64,000 nt of DNA, from the NCBI GenBank assembly GCA_902778145.1, contig CACYWW010000001.1, positions 1 to 64,000 of the forward strand, given 5' to 3'. The DNA comes from an uncultured Ruminococcus sp. Lineage in GTDB: Bacteria; Bacillota; Clostridia; Oscillospirales; CAG-272. The notes beneath the pieces are model-generated. The model made no database searches. It saw only the letters and a list, made by a program, of their open reading frames with translations, and had not been told where the DNA came from. Made by a program: the position numbers and the translations under genes. Of the stretch, positions 1 through 7,903 are shown in pieces. Position 1 is the first letter of the stretch. Every line of letters begins with the position of its first letter.

Positions 1-65
1 TCCTTAGCCCTTCGTATCGCCGGCAGCTGGAGAATAGACGCGCCGATGATCATTACTTTCTTCAT
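1..65 (-). CDS. ATP-grasp-type enzyme, N-terminal fragment (runs off the left edge)
   Basis: Only the first 21 codons are in the window, starting at the ATG at 65. They read as a beta-strand followed by a glycine-containing turn (MKKVMIIGASILQLPAI), which resembles the start of ATP-grasp or carbamoyl-phosphate-synthase-like proteins found in polysaccharide clusters. The gene follows the sugar transferase remnant by 9 bp on the same strand, so it was probably the next gene of that operon. The family call rests on a very short stretch and is tentative. Confidence 0.45.
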   Translation of the reverse strand, partial: MKKVMIIGASILQLPAIRRAK

Positions 66-74
66 ACCATACTC

Positions 75-419
75 TCATTTCTTTTTCGGACTGTCTGAAT
101 AGATGTTTTCATGTTTCAACACCGAGGCGACCGTTTTGAACACTATCTTCAGATCCATAAGAAAGGATATGTGATCGACATAGTAGCAGTCATATTCGAT
201 CTTCTCATCAAGTCCGATGGAATTCCGGTAATATGCCTGGCTGTATCCGGTTATTCCGGGGCGTACAGTCAGTCTCTTCCGCCTTTTGGGATCCATTTGC
301 TCATATGACAGCTTATTCGTGCTCAGAAACGCCCGCGGCCCCACGAAACTCATATCGCCCTTAAGAACGTTCAGGATCTGCGGCGTTTCGTCCAGTGCTA
401 ATGGCACGTTAGGGACAAC
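75..419 (-). pseudogene. Bacterial sugar transferase, C-terminal half only
   Basis: The reading frame carries the conserved C-terminal core of undecaprenyl-phosphate sugar-1-phosphate transferases (PglC/WcaJ type): LDETPQILNVLKGDMSFVGPR, then the RPGITG segment. These enzymes load the first sugar onto the lipid carrier at the inner membrane. Family members of the short type are about 200 residues. Here about 110 recognisable residues remain, and the N-terminal membrane segment and catalytic region are missing. Homology ends near 405-420, where the mobile DNA begins. The missing 5' half is not found at the right end of the mobile DNA, so the disruption involved loss of sequence or a further rearrangement. 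Confidence 0.75.
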
Positions 420-426
420 AAGAGTG

Positions 427-480
427 CAAAAAAAGAAGCCGATTTTGCCTCCTTACGAGGTAAAACCAGCTTTTTTCTTG
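427..480. terminator. Strong hairpin with T-tracts on both strands
   Basis: An imperfect inverted repeat pairs CAAAAAAAGAAGC (427-439) with GCTTTTTTCTTG (469-480), with an inner stem TTTTGCCTC/GAGGTAAAA. T-runs follow on both strands. It lies just downstream of the metallophosphoesterase gene on the minus strand and probably ends that operon before the truncated sugar transferase. Confidence 0.7.
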
Positions 481-497
481 TTTTATTCTGTTTTTCC

Positions 498-510
498 TGC
501 ACTCTTACAT
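498..510 (+). repeat. 13-bp direct repeat, left copy (candidate att site)
   Basis: TGCACTCTTACAT is repeated exactly at 6057-6069 in the same orientation. The two copies bracket the metallophosphoesterase-recombinase-ATPase gene block. A 9-bp part of it also occurs inverted at 420-428. Direct repeats flanking a recombinase-bearing block are what attachment sites look like after integration. Confidence 0.6.
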
Positions 511-531
511 CTTCAAGGGTGCAAGGTTAGT

Positions 532-1320
532 TCAAAAGCCCTCAACATACACGACTTCGGTCGGATTGAAAAGTCTCGGCGCTTTTGCCGTGTTGCTCAA
601 GCCTCGGCTGATCACCAGCCTGCCTTCATGGACGCCTGATGTGAGCGACGGCCAGAATCCTTGTCCCGGAGCAAAGACGCCGTGATTGAAAATACGCCAC
701 TGTCCTCCGTGAGCATGAGCTGACAAACAGAGTTCAATCGGATGCGGTGCGATCAGCGGCCAGTATTCCGGATGATGAGATAATAGGATGTGCCATCCCT
801 TTTCGGTTGCAAACCCTTTGAGCCATTCAGTATTGGGAGCATGGTTCTCATTCCCTCCGCACTCTTTCTTTGGGTATCGATGTTCAGCTCGTTCTTCAGC
901 AATCAATCCTGCGACAAATCTCCTATACGCAAGGCAATACGCACTCGTCAATCCGCCGATCACGATCCGACTGCCGTTTAATGTGATGACTTTGAAATCG
1001 TTGTCCAAGACGGTTAATCCGCAGGCTGAGATTTGTTTCAAGTCCCTATCGTCAAGCATCCACTCATGATTGCCGAGCGAAAGAAAGCTCGGCGCGAGAT
1101 CTGCGCAGGCTTTCAAAAACGGCAGCACATTCTCTTGTGTATCAAGCGGCGATCTGTCGCTCTCCGGATGTGTCCCGTAGACAGTATCACCGACAATACA
1201 GATCAAATCGGGTTTGTGACGCCGAAGGATATCTACCACGAATTGAAATGGCCTGCCGTGAAGATCAGCCAGGAGAGCGAGACAAGGCGCATTTGGAATC
1301 TTGTAATGTGTCTCAACCAT
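532..1320 (-). CDS. Calcineurin-like metallophosphoesterase
   Basis: This 262-aa protein has the full metal-binding set of the YkuE/YaeI-type phosphoesterases: D19 and H21 in DLHGR, D45 in GD, GNHE at 83-86, SHHPEY at 181-186 and AHAHGGQ at 201-207. It therefore probably hydrolyses a phosphodiester or phosphomonoester with two metal ions; the substrate is unknown. No signal peptide or membrane segment is seen, unlike some YkuE relatives, so it is likely cytoplasmic. It starts 3 bp after the recombinase stop, with an AGGGTGA Shine-Dalgarno inside the end of that gene, so the two are probably translationally coupled. Its role in the element is unknown. Confidence 0.85.
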   Translation of the reverse strand: MVETHYKIPNAPCLALLADLHGRPFQFVVDILRRHKPDLICIVGDTVYGTHPESDRSPLDTQENVLPFLKACADLAPSFLSLGNHEWMLDDRDLKQISACGLTVLDNDFKVITLNGSRIVIGGLTSAYCLAYRRFVAGLIAEERAEHRYPKKECGGNENHAPNTEWLKGFATEKGWHILLSHHPEYWPLIAPHPIELCLSAHAHGGQWRIFNHGVFAPGQGFWPSLTSGVHEGRLVISRGLSNTAKAPRLFNPTEVVYVEGF

Positions 1321-1323
1321 TGC

Positions 1324-3699
1324 TCACCCTGCCATCTCGGATTTCAGTTGCGCTATCTCTTCTCGGACTTTCTGTGGGCTGGGAAGCTCCAATCCAACAG
1401 TCCAACCGTAAGGAATGCCGCTTTCGATCTTTCCGTTTTCTGCAAAGCACTCATTGATCTTGAGCCCGGTCGAGTCATAATACCTCTCGCCGCATTTTTC
1501 ATTCCAGCTTTCCGGGAAGATCGTGAAGCTGCTTTTCCCGATCACAGCCATCCCTTTCAAATAGAGCCAGCCTTCTTCCGGGGTGATACCTCTTTCGATC
1601 AAGCTCTGGATGCAGGCGGGATCGAACTTCTTATCTTCAAGCTCACTGACGTGGATCGTGCCGGATACCCTGTCGGTGATCTCGTCAAAATAGATCGCTC
1701 TGCTTCGAGCCATGATCTTCGCGGATTTTGACATCGGACCGTTGCCGAGATCGAAGTCATCGAGATTTGGCATGAACTCATTGGATGGTACTCTCCCGTC
1801 CCGCATCATTTCTTTTGCTTCTTCTGGAGAGAGATTATTTGTATCCAGGCTGACGAGTGAGCCTTTCTTTGCTGGAACGATCATATAGTTGTCAGTCAGA
1901 GCGAAGACAATTACTTCTTCATCTTCTACCTTAACCCTCGTTCCAAGCACACGGTACTTGTATTCGGTTTCCCAACCCATATTCTCATAGATTGAGCCAA
2001 CCAGCCCGGTGCTGCTGCATCGGCGCATATTGACAGAATCATCCTTACACCGAAGCCAATGGAGAGATCTCGGAGTCTTTTCACTGGCTTTCCTGATAAG
2101 GATGAGTTTCTTTATCGGGTTATAGAAGATATCGACGTGTTCGATAATCTGCTCACCTTGATTGAGCTTCCTGTTGCACATAGCGTTGAACGCCACTCCC
2201 TTGTGATCGAACGTCACGCAGGCTTTTTCACGGACGCTGAAAAACTCGGGTCTGAATACTTCACACCCACTGAAATCGTAATTGCCGAAGCGATACTTGT
2301 CCGTCTCTGTTTCGGACAGTTCGTTATTGGCTTTGTCCACCCATTTGGAAAAGCTCTCTTCGGGCGTCTTCTTCTCTTTCTCATCCTCAACGACCACATC
2401 GACGTCCGGGAACAGTTCATAGTTATCCGAGTCAATGGCGTAACGATGCTGAAAGCCTATTGCGGAGGCGGACATCTTCTTTTCCTCTTCCTCGATATGC
2501 TCCCTGATCTTATCCTCTATACCTTGCAGAGTTTCCTCGCTGTAACCTCCTGCGCGAAGGCCGGCACGGTTATAGTCCTCCGCACTGAATCCTCTCCAAT
2601 TCGGAACAGCGCCGACAAAGCCTTTGAACGCTCCTGCGTCAAAAACTTCAAGCTGCTGCAATCCGTGTTTCCATCCTCCGGCATTTGCGTCAAGCATCCG
2701 GTTCGCCTGCTCATATTCTTTTCTCGGAATGATGGCTTCATGCTGATCTCGGGCGTAGAACTGCGGAAGATCGCCGTTGTTCGCAACCGATTTGTGATCC
2801 TTGAAATCCGGAGTGAAGGTCTTTTGTGCCAGGACGTCGCCTGCTCTGCGCTCGTTCCGTATGATGCTCACGACGGAGCTTGCCGTCCATTTCAGCCTGC
2901 CGCCGATCACCTTGCCGTTCTTCGTCGTGTGTTGATGTGTCTTTCTGCCGAGCTTCATCAGCACATTCGCTATCGTTTCGGGGTGCGCTCCTGCCCGGTA
3001 CATATCAAAGATCAAGCGAACGGTTTTCGCCTCTTCCTCGTCAATGGCGATCTCGTTCACACCGACACGCTTGTATCCGAGAAGACTCGGTATCATATAG
3101 TCGCCCTGCGAGAAGCGCATGAAGTAGGAAGCGTTCATCGCTTCCGATTTCTTGTGGCTCTCCTCCTCTGCGACAAGAGATAGCACCGTCAGCGTGAAGT
3201 CGATGTTCTTATCGAGCGTAAACATATTCTCGGTTTCAAAGAGGATACCGACCGGATGAGGCAGTTTCCGCAGCTCATAGACGATGGAAAGGCAGTCCTT
3301 CAGATTTCTGTTGAGGCGGGACAGATTCTTGACGATGATCATATCAAACTTGCCTGCTCTTGCATCTTCAAGCATCGTCAAAAGGCCGGTTCGCTTATCC
3401 ATACTCGTGGCGGTAATGCCTTCATCCGAATAAAGCGCGACCAGCTTCCAATCCGGACGCTGGCGGACATACCGAAGATAGTAGTTTTTCTGCAATTCAA
3501 AAGAAGTCGTCTGAGAAATGCCGTCCGTAGATACGCGGCAATACACAACCACTCTTTTTCTCACACTTGGATCATAAGGGCGGATCTCTTTGCGCGCAGG
3601 AATAAACGTGACCTTACTCATGTCACGCGCCTTGCCGTACCGCTCTCTTATTTGTTCCTTTGTTTGTTCAGTTGTGTATTTCTCGTCCGCCACTTTCAT
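1324..3699 (-). CDS. Large serine recombinase with an unusual C-terminal extension
   Basis: Residues 48-200 form a resolvase/invertase catalytic domain: YCRVSTD with nucleophile S57, then KNLSRLNR around 124-131 and the E-rich helix EEESHKK. Residues 200-340 match the Recombinase DNA-binding domain. The usual zinc ribbon and coiled coil are absent. Instead about 450 residues follow that resemble the two small proteins encoded upstream (VTFDHKGVAFNAM, a lysine-rich strand, then MGWETEYKYR). At 791 aa it is longer than typical large serine recombinases (450-600 aa). It is the likely integrase of the 5.6-kb element. The start ATG at 3699 has a GGAGAAG Shine-Dalgarno. Confidence 0.85.
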   Translation of the reverse strand: MKVADEKYTTEQTKEQIRERYGKARDMSKVTFIPARKEIRPYDPSVRKRVVVYCRVSTDGISQTTSFELQKNYYLRYVRQRPDWKLVALYSDEGITATSMDKRTGLLTMLEDARAGKFDMIIVKNLSRLNRNLKDCLSIVYELRKLPHPVGILFETENMFTLDKNIDFTLTVLSLVAEEESHKKSEAMNASYFMRFSQGDYMIPSLLGYKRVGVNEIAIDEEEAKTVRLIFDMYRAGAHPETIANVLMKLGRKTHQHTTKNGKVIGGRLKWTASSVVSIIRNERRAGDVLAQKTFTPDFKDHKSVANNGDLPQFYARDQHEAIIPRKEYEQANRMLDANAGGWKHGLQQLEVFDAGAFKGFVGAVPNWRGFSAEDYNRAGLRAGGYSEETLQGIEDKIREHIEEEEKKMSASAIGFQHRYAIDSDNYELFPDVDVVVEDEKEKKTPEESFSKWVDKANNELSETETDKYRFGNYDFSGCEVFRPEFFSVREKACVTFDHKGVAFNAMCNRKLNQGEQIIEHVDIFYNPIKKLILIRKASEKTPRSLHWLRCKDDSVNMRRCSSTGLVGSIYENMGWETEYKYRVLGTRVKVEDEEVIVFALTDNYMIVPAKKGSLVSLDTNNLSPEEAKEMMRDGRVPSNEFMPNLDDFDLGNGPMSKSAKIMARSRAIYFDEITDRVSGTIHVSELEDKKFDPACIQSLIERGITPEEGWLYLKGMAVIGKSSFTIFPESWNEKCGERYYDSTGLKINECFAENGKIESGIPYGWTVGLELPSPQKVREEIAQLKSEMAG

Positions 3700-3708
3700 C
3701 TTCTCCTT

Positions 3709-4080
3709 TTATGACTGGTCTGCTCTGTAAGGAGTGACATGGTAATCGTTCAGATTGACAAACGCAGTTCGCCCGTCCTCCTGCATTACGACATCGTACC
3801 ATACGGAATCTGATGGGTATGGAAGCCCAATCAGAAAAGCCAGGTATTTCACGAAACCTTTCGAGTATATGCGATAGACCATGCCGCCTTTATCCTTATG
3901 CCGAACGACCTTGAATGTATCATTATCTCGCTTCTCGCTCGGTTTGATGTATAGGTGCTTCTGATTTCTGTCTAACAAAAGGTGAATATATTTTGGATCT
4001 TTCAGTTCATTCATCGTAGTATCTGAAAACCTGATCCTGTCATCAAAGAAATAAACACCAAGTCCTCTGTTAATGGTCAT
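3709..4080 (-). CDS. Small protein related to the recombinase C-terminal domain
   Basis: This 123-aa protein of unknown function starts at ATG 4080, which overlaps the previous stop (ATGACCATTAA) and has GAAAGGAAA upstream. A longer start at 4107 would overlap more and lacks a better site. The pattern is an N-terminal strand with FF-D, LLLDRNQKHLYIKPSE in the middle, then a helix ending FVKYLAFLIGLPY and a closing strand. The same order of elements is seen in the 271-aa neighbour and in residues about 490-630 of the recombinase. Three copies in one operon suggest a common fold, perhaps binding the same DNA or partner. This is inference from visual alignment. Confidence 0.7.
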   Translation of the reverse strand: MTINRGLGVYFFDDRIRFSDTTMNELKDPKYIHLLLDRNQKHLYIKPSEKRDNDTFKVVRHKDKGGMVYRIYSKGFVKYLAFLIGLPYPSDSVWYDVVMQEDGRTAFVNLNDYHVTPYRADQS

Positions 4081-4885
4081 CCGTTTCCTTCCTTTCGGTA
4101 TCCGCAAAGAAGCTCATTCCCATTTGCTCTGCCTCTTTACTATTGCTCGGAAGATGCGGGAACTCTATCTTTGTCTGATGCTCCTCGAACTTTACTCCGA
4201 GGTTTTCTTCCCATTCCTCTGGAAAGTGGTTTTTCTTTCTTCTCGACCGTTTATACTCGCGTCCCTCTGCTTTTGCGGCTTCACGCTCCTGCTTTTCAAG
4301 TTCTTTCTGCCTTTCAAACTCTTCGAGCTTCGTGAGATCTTCTGCGCTGAGTTCAGCGTCGTCCACTCCCGCCGAGGCTCTTGACTTCCTTGTCAGCATG
4401 TATTCTTCCGCGTCCTTAAACTCAAACACCATGACGATCTCATCATTCTTGTCTATCTGGCGCGCATAAGTCCCGCAGATCTTATAGCTTTTCCCGAAGC
4501 ACCAGCCGAGCCTCTTATACAGCCGTTCCGCAAAAGGCTTCCCGGTAATGAACCTCGGCTTTCTTTCCGTTCCCTTGACGTTGCACCAGCGCTGTCCGTC
4601 CCTGTCGTCGGGATCGCAGGGTTTGATGATAAACCAGCCTTTCTCCCAATCGACCATCAGAAGCACATGGGTCACGTCCGTAAAACCGGCAATACAACAG
4701 GTATTGAACTGCAAGCCGTTCGGACGGAATGTAACCATGCTCTCCTTCATGTGGGACAAAAACTGACGGCGAACCACCTCTGCTCCGCGAATGTCAACTT
4801 CCCGCATATCTTCGTCTGCCATGCCGAGAAACCGTTCGTTTAAGATTTGATTATCCAATTCCATGAATGCACTCGCTTCACTCAA
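4070..4885 (-). CDS. Protein sharing a domain with the recombinase extension
   Basis: This is a 271-aa protein of unknown function. Residues about 45-165 contain MVTFRPNGLQFNT, VLLMVDWEKGWFIIKPCD, a W-C segment, then FAERLYKRLGW and YKICGTYARQ. This parallels the recombinase C-terminus, which has VTFDHKGVAFNAM, LILIRKASE, YENMGW and KYRVLG. The C-terminal 100 residues are charged and probably coiled. The TTG start at 4885 is preferred because GAGGAG lies 9 nt upstream; ATG 4864 is an alternative. It lies 14 bp after the ATPase gene and overlaps the next gene by 11 bp, so this is one operon. Confidence 0.7.
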   Translation of the reverse strand: MSEASAFMELDNQILNERFLGMADEDMREVDIRGAEVVRRQFLSHMKESMVTFRPNGLQFNTCCIAGFTDVTHVLLMVDWEKGWFIIKPCDPDDRDGQRWCNVKGTERKPRFITGKPFAERLYKRLGWCFGKSYKICGTYARQIDKNDEIVMVFEFKDAEEYMLTRKSRASAGVDDAELSAEDLTKLEEFERQKELEKQEREAAKAEGREYKRSRRKKNHFPEEWEENLGVKFEEHQTKIEFPHLPSNSKEAEQMGMSFFADTERKETDDH

Positions 4886-4899
4886 GTGAAGCTACTCCT

Positions 4900-5895
4900 C
4901 TATTCTTTATATAGCGTTGGCAGTTTTTGTTCCTTTGTTGGAAGACTCCAGTACCAAACGCCGTTTCTTCTCATCGAAACTATTCCTATTCTGTTCTTTG
5001 CCTCTTTAACGGTTCTCTCTCCAATGCCCGTACTGCAAACCAATTCATAAACCTCTGTGGAACGCATAGGACCATTTGACAGATATTTAATGATCAAATC
5101 GGCAGCTACTTCGGTTTTGCATTTTGAAATACTGTCTTTCACTTCCTTGAGAGAGCAATCCTCGATAGCATCCTCATTAGTAATCCATTTGAACTTGCCG
5201 TCGTCATCAATTGTAAATGTCAATTCAGAACCAAGCCCGGAGAGGCTTGATTTGATATGACGAAGATAGCGAAGTTTAGAGTTTTCTTCTGATTGTTCCA
5301 CTTGAAGAACACTTCTGGCAAGCGCAACTATGTCTATGCTGCCAAGTCCCCTATACAGCTCTTTTGTATGAGCCTTCTTTGTAAGATGACCAACAAGAAC
5401 GACGGCACAGTTTGTTGACGAAGCCCACATGCCCAGCTTTCTCATTATCCTGCGCATACTTGAAACACTCGAAAGATCTGATTCTCCGATGTATGCTTGG
5501 AAAGGATCAATTACAAGCAGCCTTGCATCATGGTTTATAATTGCCGTCCTGAATATCTCATCATCCAGGCTTAGACTCCTCAAATCCTCACGAATAAATG
5601 CTACTCTTCCGCAATCTGCATTTGCTTTATCAAATCGCGGCTTTATAGTGTCGGCAATATCGTCTTCGGAGCATTGATAGATGACGTTTATCGGTTCTCT
5701 CATAACTTTGTCCGGCAGCATCTGTCCTTTGGTAAGTCTTGCTATCGTTTCGATAATAAACATAGATTTACCGCTGCCCGGATCGCCCTGTAATACCGTG
5801 ATTTTTCCGCACGGTATGTAAGGATACCAAAGCCACTCCACGTTTGATGCCGTAATGGTATCGAATTTGTTGATTTCCAGTTCTTCAATGTTCAT
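4900..5895 (-). CDS. RepA-like AAA/RecA-fold ATPase
   Basis: This is a 331-aa cytoplasmic ATPase with Walker A GDPGSGKS at 37-44 and Walker B LLVIDPF with D130. It is followed by the GHLTKKA segment common to hexameric RepA/DnaB-like helicases (AAA_25 type). The C-terminal 70 residues look like a winged helix. Such proteins accompany replication or mobilisation of small integrative elements, but the helicase role is inferred. The start at ATG 5895 is chosen for its GGAGG 5 nt upstream. The open frame continues upstream to 6018 but that part reads as an unlikely hydrophobic stretch. It is the first gene of the element's operon. Confidence 0.8.
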   Translation of the reverse strand: MNIEELEINKFDTITASNVEWLWYPYIPCGKITVLQGDPGSGKSMFIIETIARLTKGQMLPDKVMREPINVIYQCSEDDIADTIKPRFDKANADCGRVAFIREDLRSLSLDDEIFRTAIINHDARLLVIDPFQAYIGESDLSSVSSMRRIMRKLGMWASSTNCAVVLVGHLTKKAHTKELYRGLGSIDIVALARSVLQVEQSEENSKLRYLRHIKSSLSGLGSELTFTIDDDGKFKWITNEDAIEDCSLKEVKDSISKCKTEVAADLIIKYLSNGPMRSTEVYELVCSTGIGERTVKEAKNRIGIVSMRRNGVWYWSLPTKEQKLPTLYKE

Positions 5896-6056
5896 ATATA
5901 CCTCCGGCAAAATGCAGATAATCATAGTTATAGTAATTATAAGAAGTAAAGGCATGATCGACAATGCCCCGAAAGTATCATTTTTATTGTAATTCGTCTG
6001 GCAGTGCATCTTCTCCAAGGGGGCAGGGTGCTGGTGGCGCGCAAAAGACGTCCACT

Positions 6057-6069
6057 TGCACTCTTACAT
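6057..6069 (+). repeat. 13-bp direct repeat, right copy (candidate att site)
   Basis: TGCACTCTTACAT is an exact copy of 498-510, located 160 bp upstream of the ATPase start codon. The bases immediately on either side differ between the two copies. Confidence 0.6.
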
Positions 6070-6081
6070 TCATCCGGAACA

Positions 6082-6106
6082 AAAAAATGAACCGGAAAAC
6101 CGGTTC
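6082..6106 (-). terminator. Hairpin plus T-run on the minus strand
   Basis: The perfect 7-bp stem GAACCGG/CCGGTTC with a 4-nt loop is followed on the minus strand by ATTTTTTTG. No minus-strand gene ends here, so it may be left over from sequence present before the insertions, or shield the small element from transcription coming from the right. Confidence 0.6.
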
Positions 6107-6173
6107 AATCGCATTCAAGTTATAATCCACAAGCATCATCTTTCATTTCAGCTATGTTTACTGACATCATCCT

Positions 6174-6214
6174 AAAATCGCACATTTGCCCAATCAGTAG
6201 GAAATGCGTAATAT
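6174..6214 (+). promoter_or_regulatory. Promoter of the XRE regulator with shared 16-bp element (copy 1)
   Basis: AAAATCGCACATTTGC (6174-6189) is identical to two other sites at 14780-14795 and 38180-38195 (both minus strand). Its end overlaps a possible -35 TTGCCC (6186-6191). A -10 TAATAT follows after 17 nt (6209-6214); a perfect TATAAT at 6212-6217 is also present. The regulator starts 41 nt further on. It is probably an operator of this regulator, read from position and repetition. Confidence 0.65.
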
Positions 6215-6255
6215 AATATAGTCATAGGGATTTTACAGCAAAGGAAGTGATGCGA

Positions 6256-6600
6256 ATGGCGATTGATCTTGTAAGTATCGGAAGTCGTATCCGATTTTAT
6301 AGATTACAGCGACAATGGACGCTCGATGATTTGTCTGAAAAAACAGGAATCAGTTTGCAGATGCTCGGTCGTGTTGAACGCGGTGAACGTGCTTGCAGCT
6401 TGCAGTCGCTCATTACGATTGCAAACGCTTTGAATCTTCCGGCAGATGAACTGTTGGTAGACAACCTTGCTACATCCAACAGCACAAGAGACGGCGATGA
6501 ATTCTATTCTCTTTTGGATTGTACCCCGGAAGAAGCAGCGATACTCACGAAGAATATGAAGAGCCTGAAAGCAATTCTGAAGAAATACACGATAAAGTAA
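6256..6600 (+). CDS. XRE-family helix-turn-helix regulator
   Basis: This is a 114-aa protein. Residues about 8-62 are a Cro/CI-type HTH: RIRFYRLQRQWTLDDLSEKTG, then ISLQMLGRVERGERACSLQSL and ANALNLPADELL. The C-terminal tail (TPEEAAILTKNMKSLKAIL) may dimerise. The ATG at 6256 is chosen because AAGGAAG lies 8 nt upstream; GTG 6247 and ATG 6250 are too close to it. It is transcribed divergently from the ATPase operon. Its promoter shares a 16-bp element with the recombinase operon and tnpV promoters, so it is a good candidate for the regulator that keeps excision genes in check. Confidence 0.85.
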   Translation: MAIDLVSIGSRIRFYRLQRQWTLDDLSEKTGISLQMLGRVERGERACSLQSLITIANALNLPADELLVDNLATSNSTRDGDEFYSLLDCTPEEAAILTKNMKSLKAILKKYTIK

Positions 6601-6620
6601 GGTGAAGTCTCCCCTATGAC

Positions 6621-6654
6621 AGCACGGACGTCAAAAGCGCCCGTGCTATTTTGT
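6621..6654 (+). terminator. Terminator of the XRE gene
   Basis: AGCACGG pairs with CCGTGCT across a 12-13 nt loop and is followed by ATTTTG. It sits 20 bp after the stop codon. Confidence 0.6.
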
Positions 6655-6689
6655 CAATATCATAATATATAAACCTTAATAAAAACACA

Positions 6690-6718
6690 TTGCATTTTCT
6701 CATAAAGTGTAGTATAAT
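6690..6718 (+). promoter_or_regulatory. Sigma-A-type promoter of the AbiJ-like gene
   Basis: TTGCAT (6690-6695) and a perfect TATAAT (6713-6718) are separated by 17 nt and lie 37 nt before the start codon. It does not contain the 16-bp element of the XRE promoter, so the defence-like gene is probably expressed independently. Confidence 0.7.
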
Positions 6719-6754
6719 ATCATTACTTCAGAATATACCATAGAGGTAATCAAT

Positions 6755-7888
6755 ATGAAGATACAAGAATTCACTCGTCAGCTAATCATACAAGATCTGA
6801 TTGAAATAGGGTGCATTTCCGGATCAATGGCCGTTTCCGAGTTTGTCAGGCGTGTTTATCCGAAAGCGAATCAAATGCCGACTACCGACCATCGTTTCAA
6901 TATGAAAACTGCAATCGACGATATTCGTCAGCACATGGACAACAACGATGATTGGGATTATGAGTTTCTATTCTTCCAATACTTGAAACTGTTGACGGTC
7001 GATGATGCAGATTTCAGATACTTCCTTGAACAGTACGTTCACCCAACAATGCGCCGTTTCAAATGGCATCGGGATACTACTGAACGAGAAGATTTCGATA
7101 ATTCAATTTGCGTTGAAGCGATCAACAAGTATTTGAGCGGAGACGGATTTGAATTACAGCAGACCTCCTCTATCGCCAACATTCCGGTTTATACTGTTGT
7201 AGATCTTGATCCCGGAGTAAAAGGCGAAGTTAAAAACATCATATTCGCTTCAAAGTACAAGCCTGATATCGTTATCCAGAATGCCATAAGCAATGACATA
7301 AGGATCGTCGGTAATACAGGTCAGTGTCTTGTATATGATCAGCCGGTTTCCGCTCATGGATTGTCTTGGTCGATGCTTCAACAATGGTATCTAGAAAAGC
7401 TCTATATTCTTGACCGTGGTGTTGATCTGAAAGTCTTTCTCCGTCAATCATTAGGGTCGCCTATCGAAGAAAGATTCTATAATGCCTATCTGGAGCTTGC
7501 TGAAAAGAGTGGAAATATCCCTGCATTGCTTCCGCAAGTATGGCTCTACTATGATCCCAAATTGGAAGTAGATCGGATCAAAAAGATTTTTGAGCATCAG
7601 CGCATGGACTTCTTAATGCTTATTTCGGACAGCAAGCGAATCGTAATTGAGTTGGATGGCGTTCAGCATTACGGAGAAATGAAGCAGATTGCCGGTCGTC
7701 AGTATCCGGATTACCTGGCTTCGGCAGACAAGTATGCCGCTATGGTTTCCGCACAGCGGGATCTGACTCTTGCCGGATATGAAGTGTACCGATTTGGCGG
7801 GAAAGAGCTTCAAGACGAATCTAAAACAAAGCTGATCGTTCAGCAGTTCTTCAAAGAATTGCTGTCGAAGCATGGAATAACAGTCTAA
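6755..7888 (+). CDS. AbiJ-like N-terminal domain fused to a PD-(D/E)XK-type nuclease domain
   Basis: This is a 377-aa cytoplasmic protein. The first about 130 residues have the TTDHRF, DIRQHMDNNDDWDYEF and FLEQYVHPTMRR pattern that I associate with AbiJ N-terminal domains of abortive-infection proteins. The C-terminal 100 residues look like a DUF559/Vsr-type nuclease: QRMDFLM around 283-289, then IVIELDGVQHYGE around 296-308, QRDLTLAGYEVYRFGG near the end. D285, E300 and neighbouring residues would be the metal ligands. The ATG at 6755 has GAGGT 7 nt upstream. The next gene starts 15 bp later. Phage defence is inferred from the domain types. Confidence 0.65.
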   Translation: MKIQEFTRQLIIQDLIEIGCISGSMAVSEFVRRVYPKANQMPTTDHRFNMKTAIDDIRQHMDNNDDWDYEFLFFQYLKLLTVDDADFRYFLEQYVHPTMRRFKWHRDTTEREDFDNSICVEAINKYLSGDGFELQQTSSIANIPVYTVVDLDPGVKGEVKNIIFASKYKPDIVIQNAISNDIRIVGNTGQCLVYDQPVSAHGLSWSMLQQWYLEKLYILDRGVDLKVFLRQSLGSPIEERFYNAYLELAEKSGNIPALLPQVWLYYDPKLEVDRIKKIFEHQRMDFLMLISDSKRIVIELDGVQHYGEMKQIAGRQYPDYLASADKYAAMVSAQRDLTLAGYEVYRFGGKELQDESKTKLIVQQFFKELLSKHGITV

Positions 7889-7903
7889 AGATGGGTAAAT
7901 ACA

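Larger units (their letters stand above)
498..6069. mobile_element. Compact serine-recombinase element of about 5.6 kb (candidate IME)
   Basis: The block is bounded by the 13-bp direct repeats. It carries five tightly packed minus-strand genes: RepA-like ATPase, two small proteins, large serine recombinase, metallophosphoesterase. It has no conjugation genes, so it would be mobilised by another element or move only within the cell. The boundaries are inferred from the repeats and gene content; the integration product has not been observed. Confidence 0.55.
5896..6255. other. Intergenic junction between the small element and the plus-strand genes
   Basis: This 360-bp stretch holds no convincing gene. 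It contains the leader of the ATPase operon, the right 13-bp repeat (6057-6069), a GAACCGG/CCGGTTC hairpin (6089-6106) and the promoter region of the XRE regulator with the shared 16-bp element (6174-6189). Confidence 0.7.

Noticed and set aside
2059-3183. Plus-strand open frame of 374 codons
   Set aside because: It is antisense to the 791-aa recombinase; no domain or start site supports it.
5896-6018. N-terminal extension of the ATPase with a hydrophobic stretch
   Set aside because: The internal ATG at 5895 has a clear GGAGG; the extension would give a membrane segment unlike this family and lacks a ribosome-binding site.
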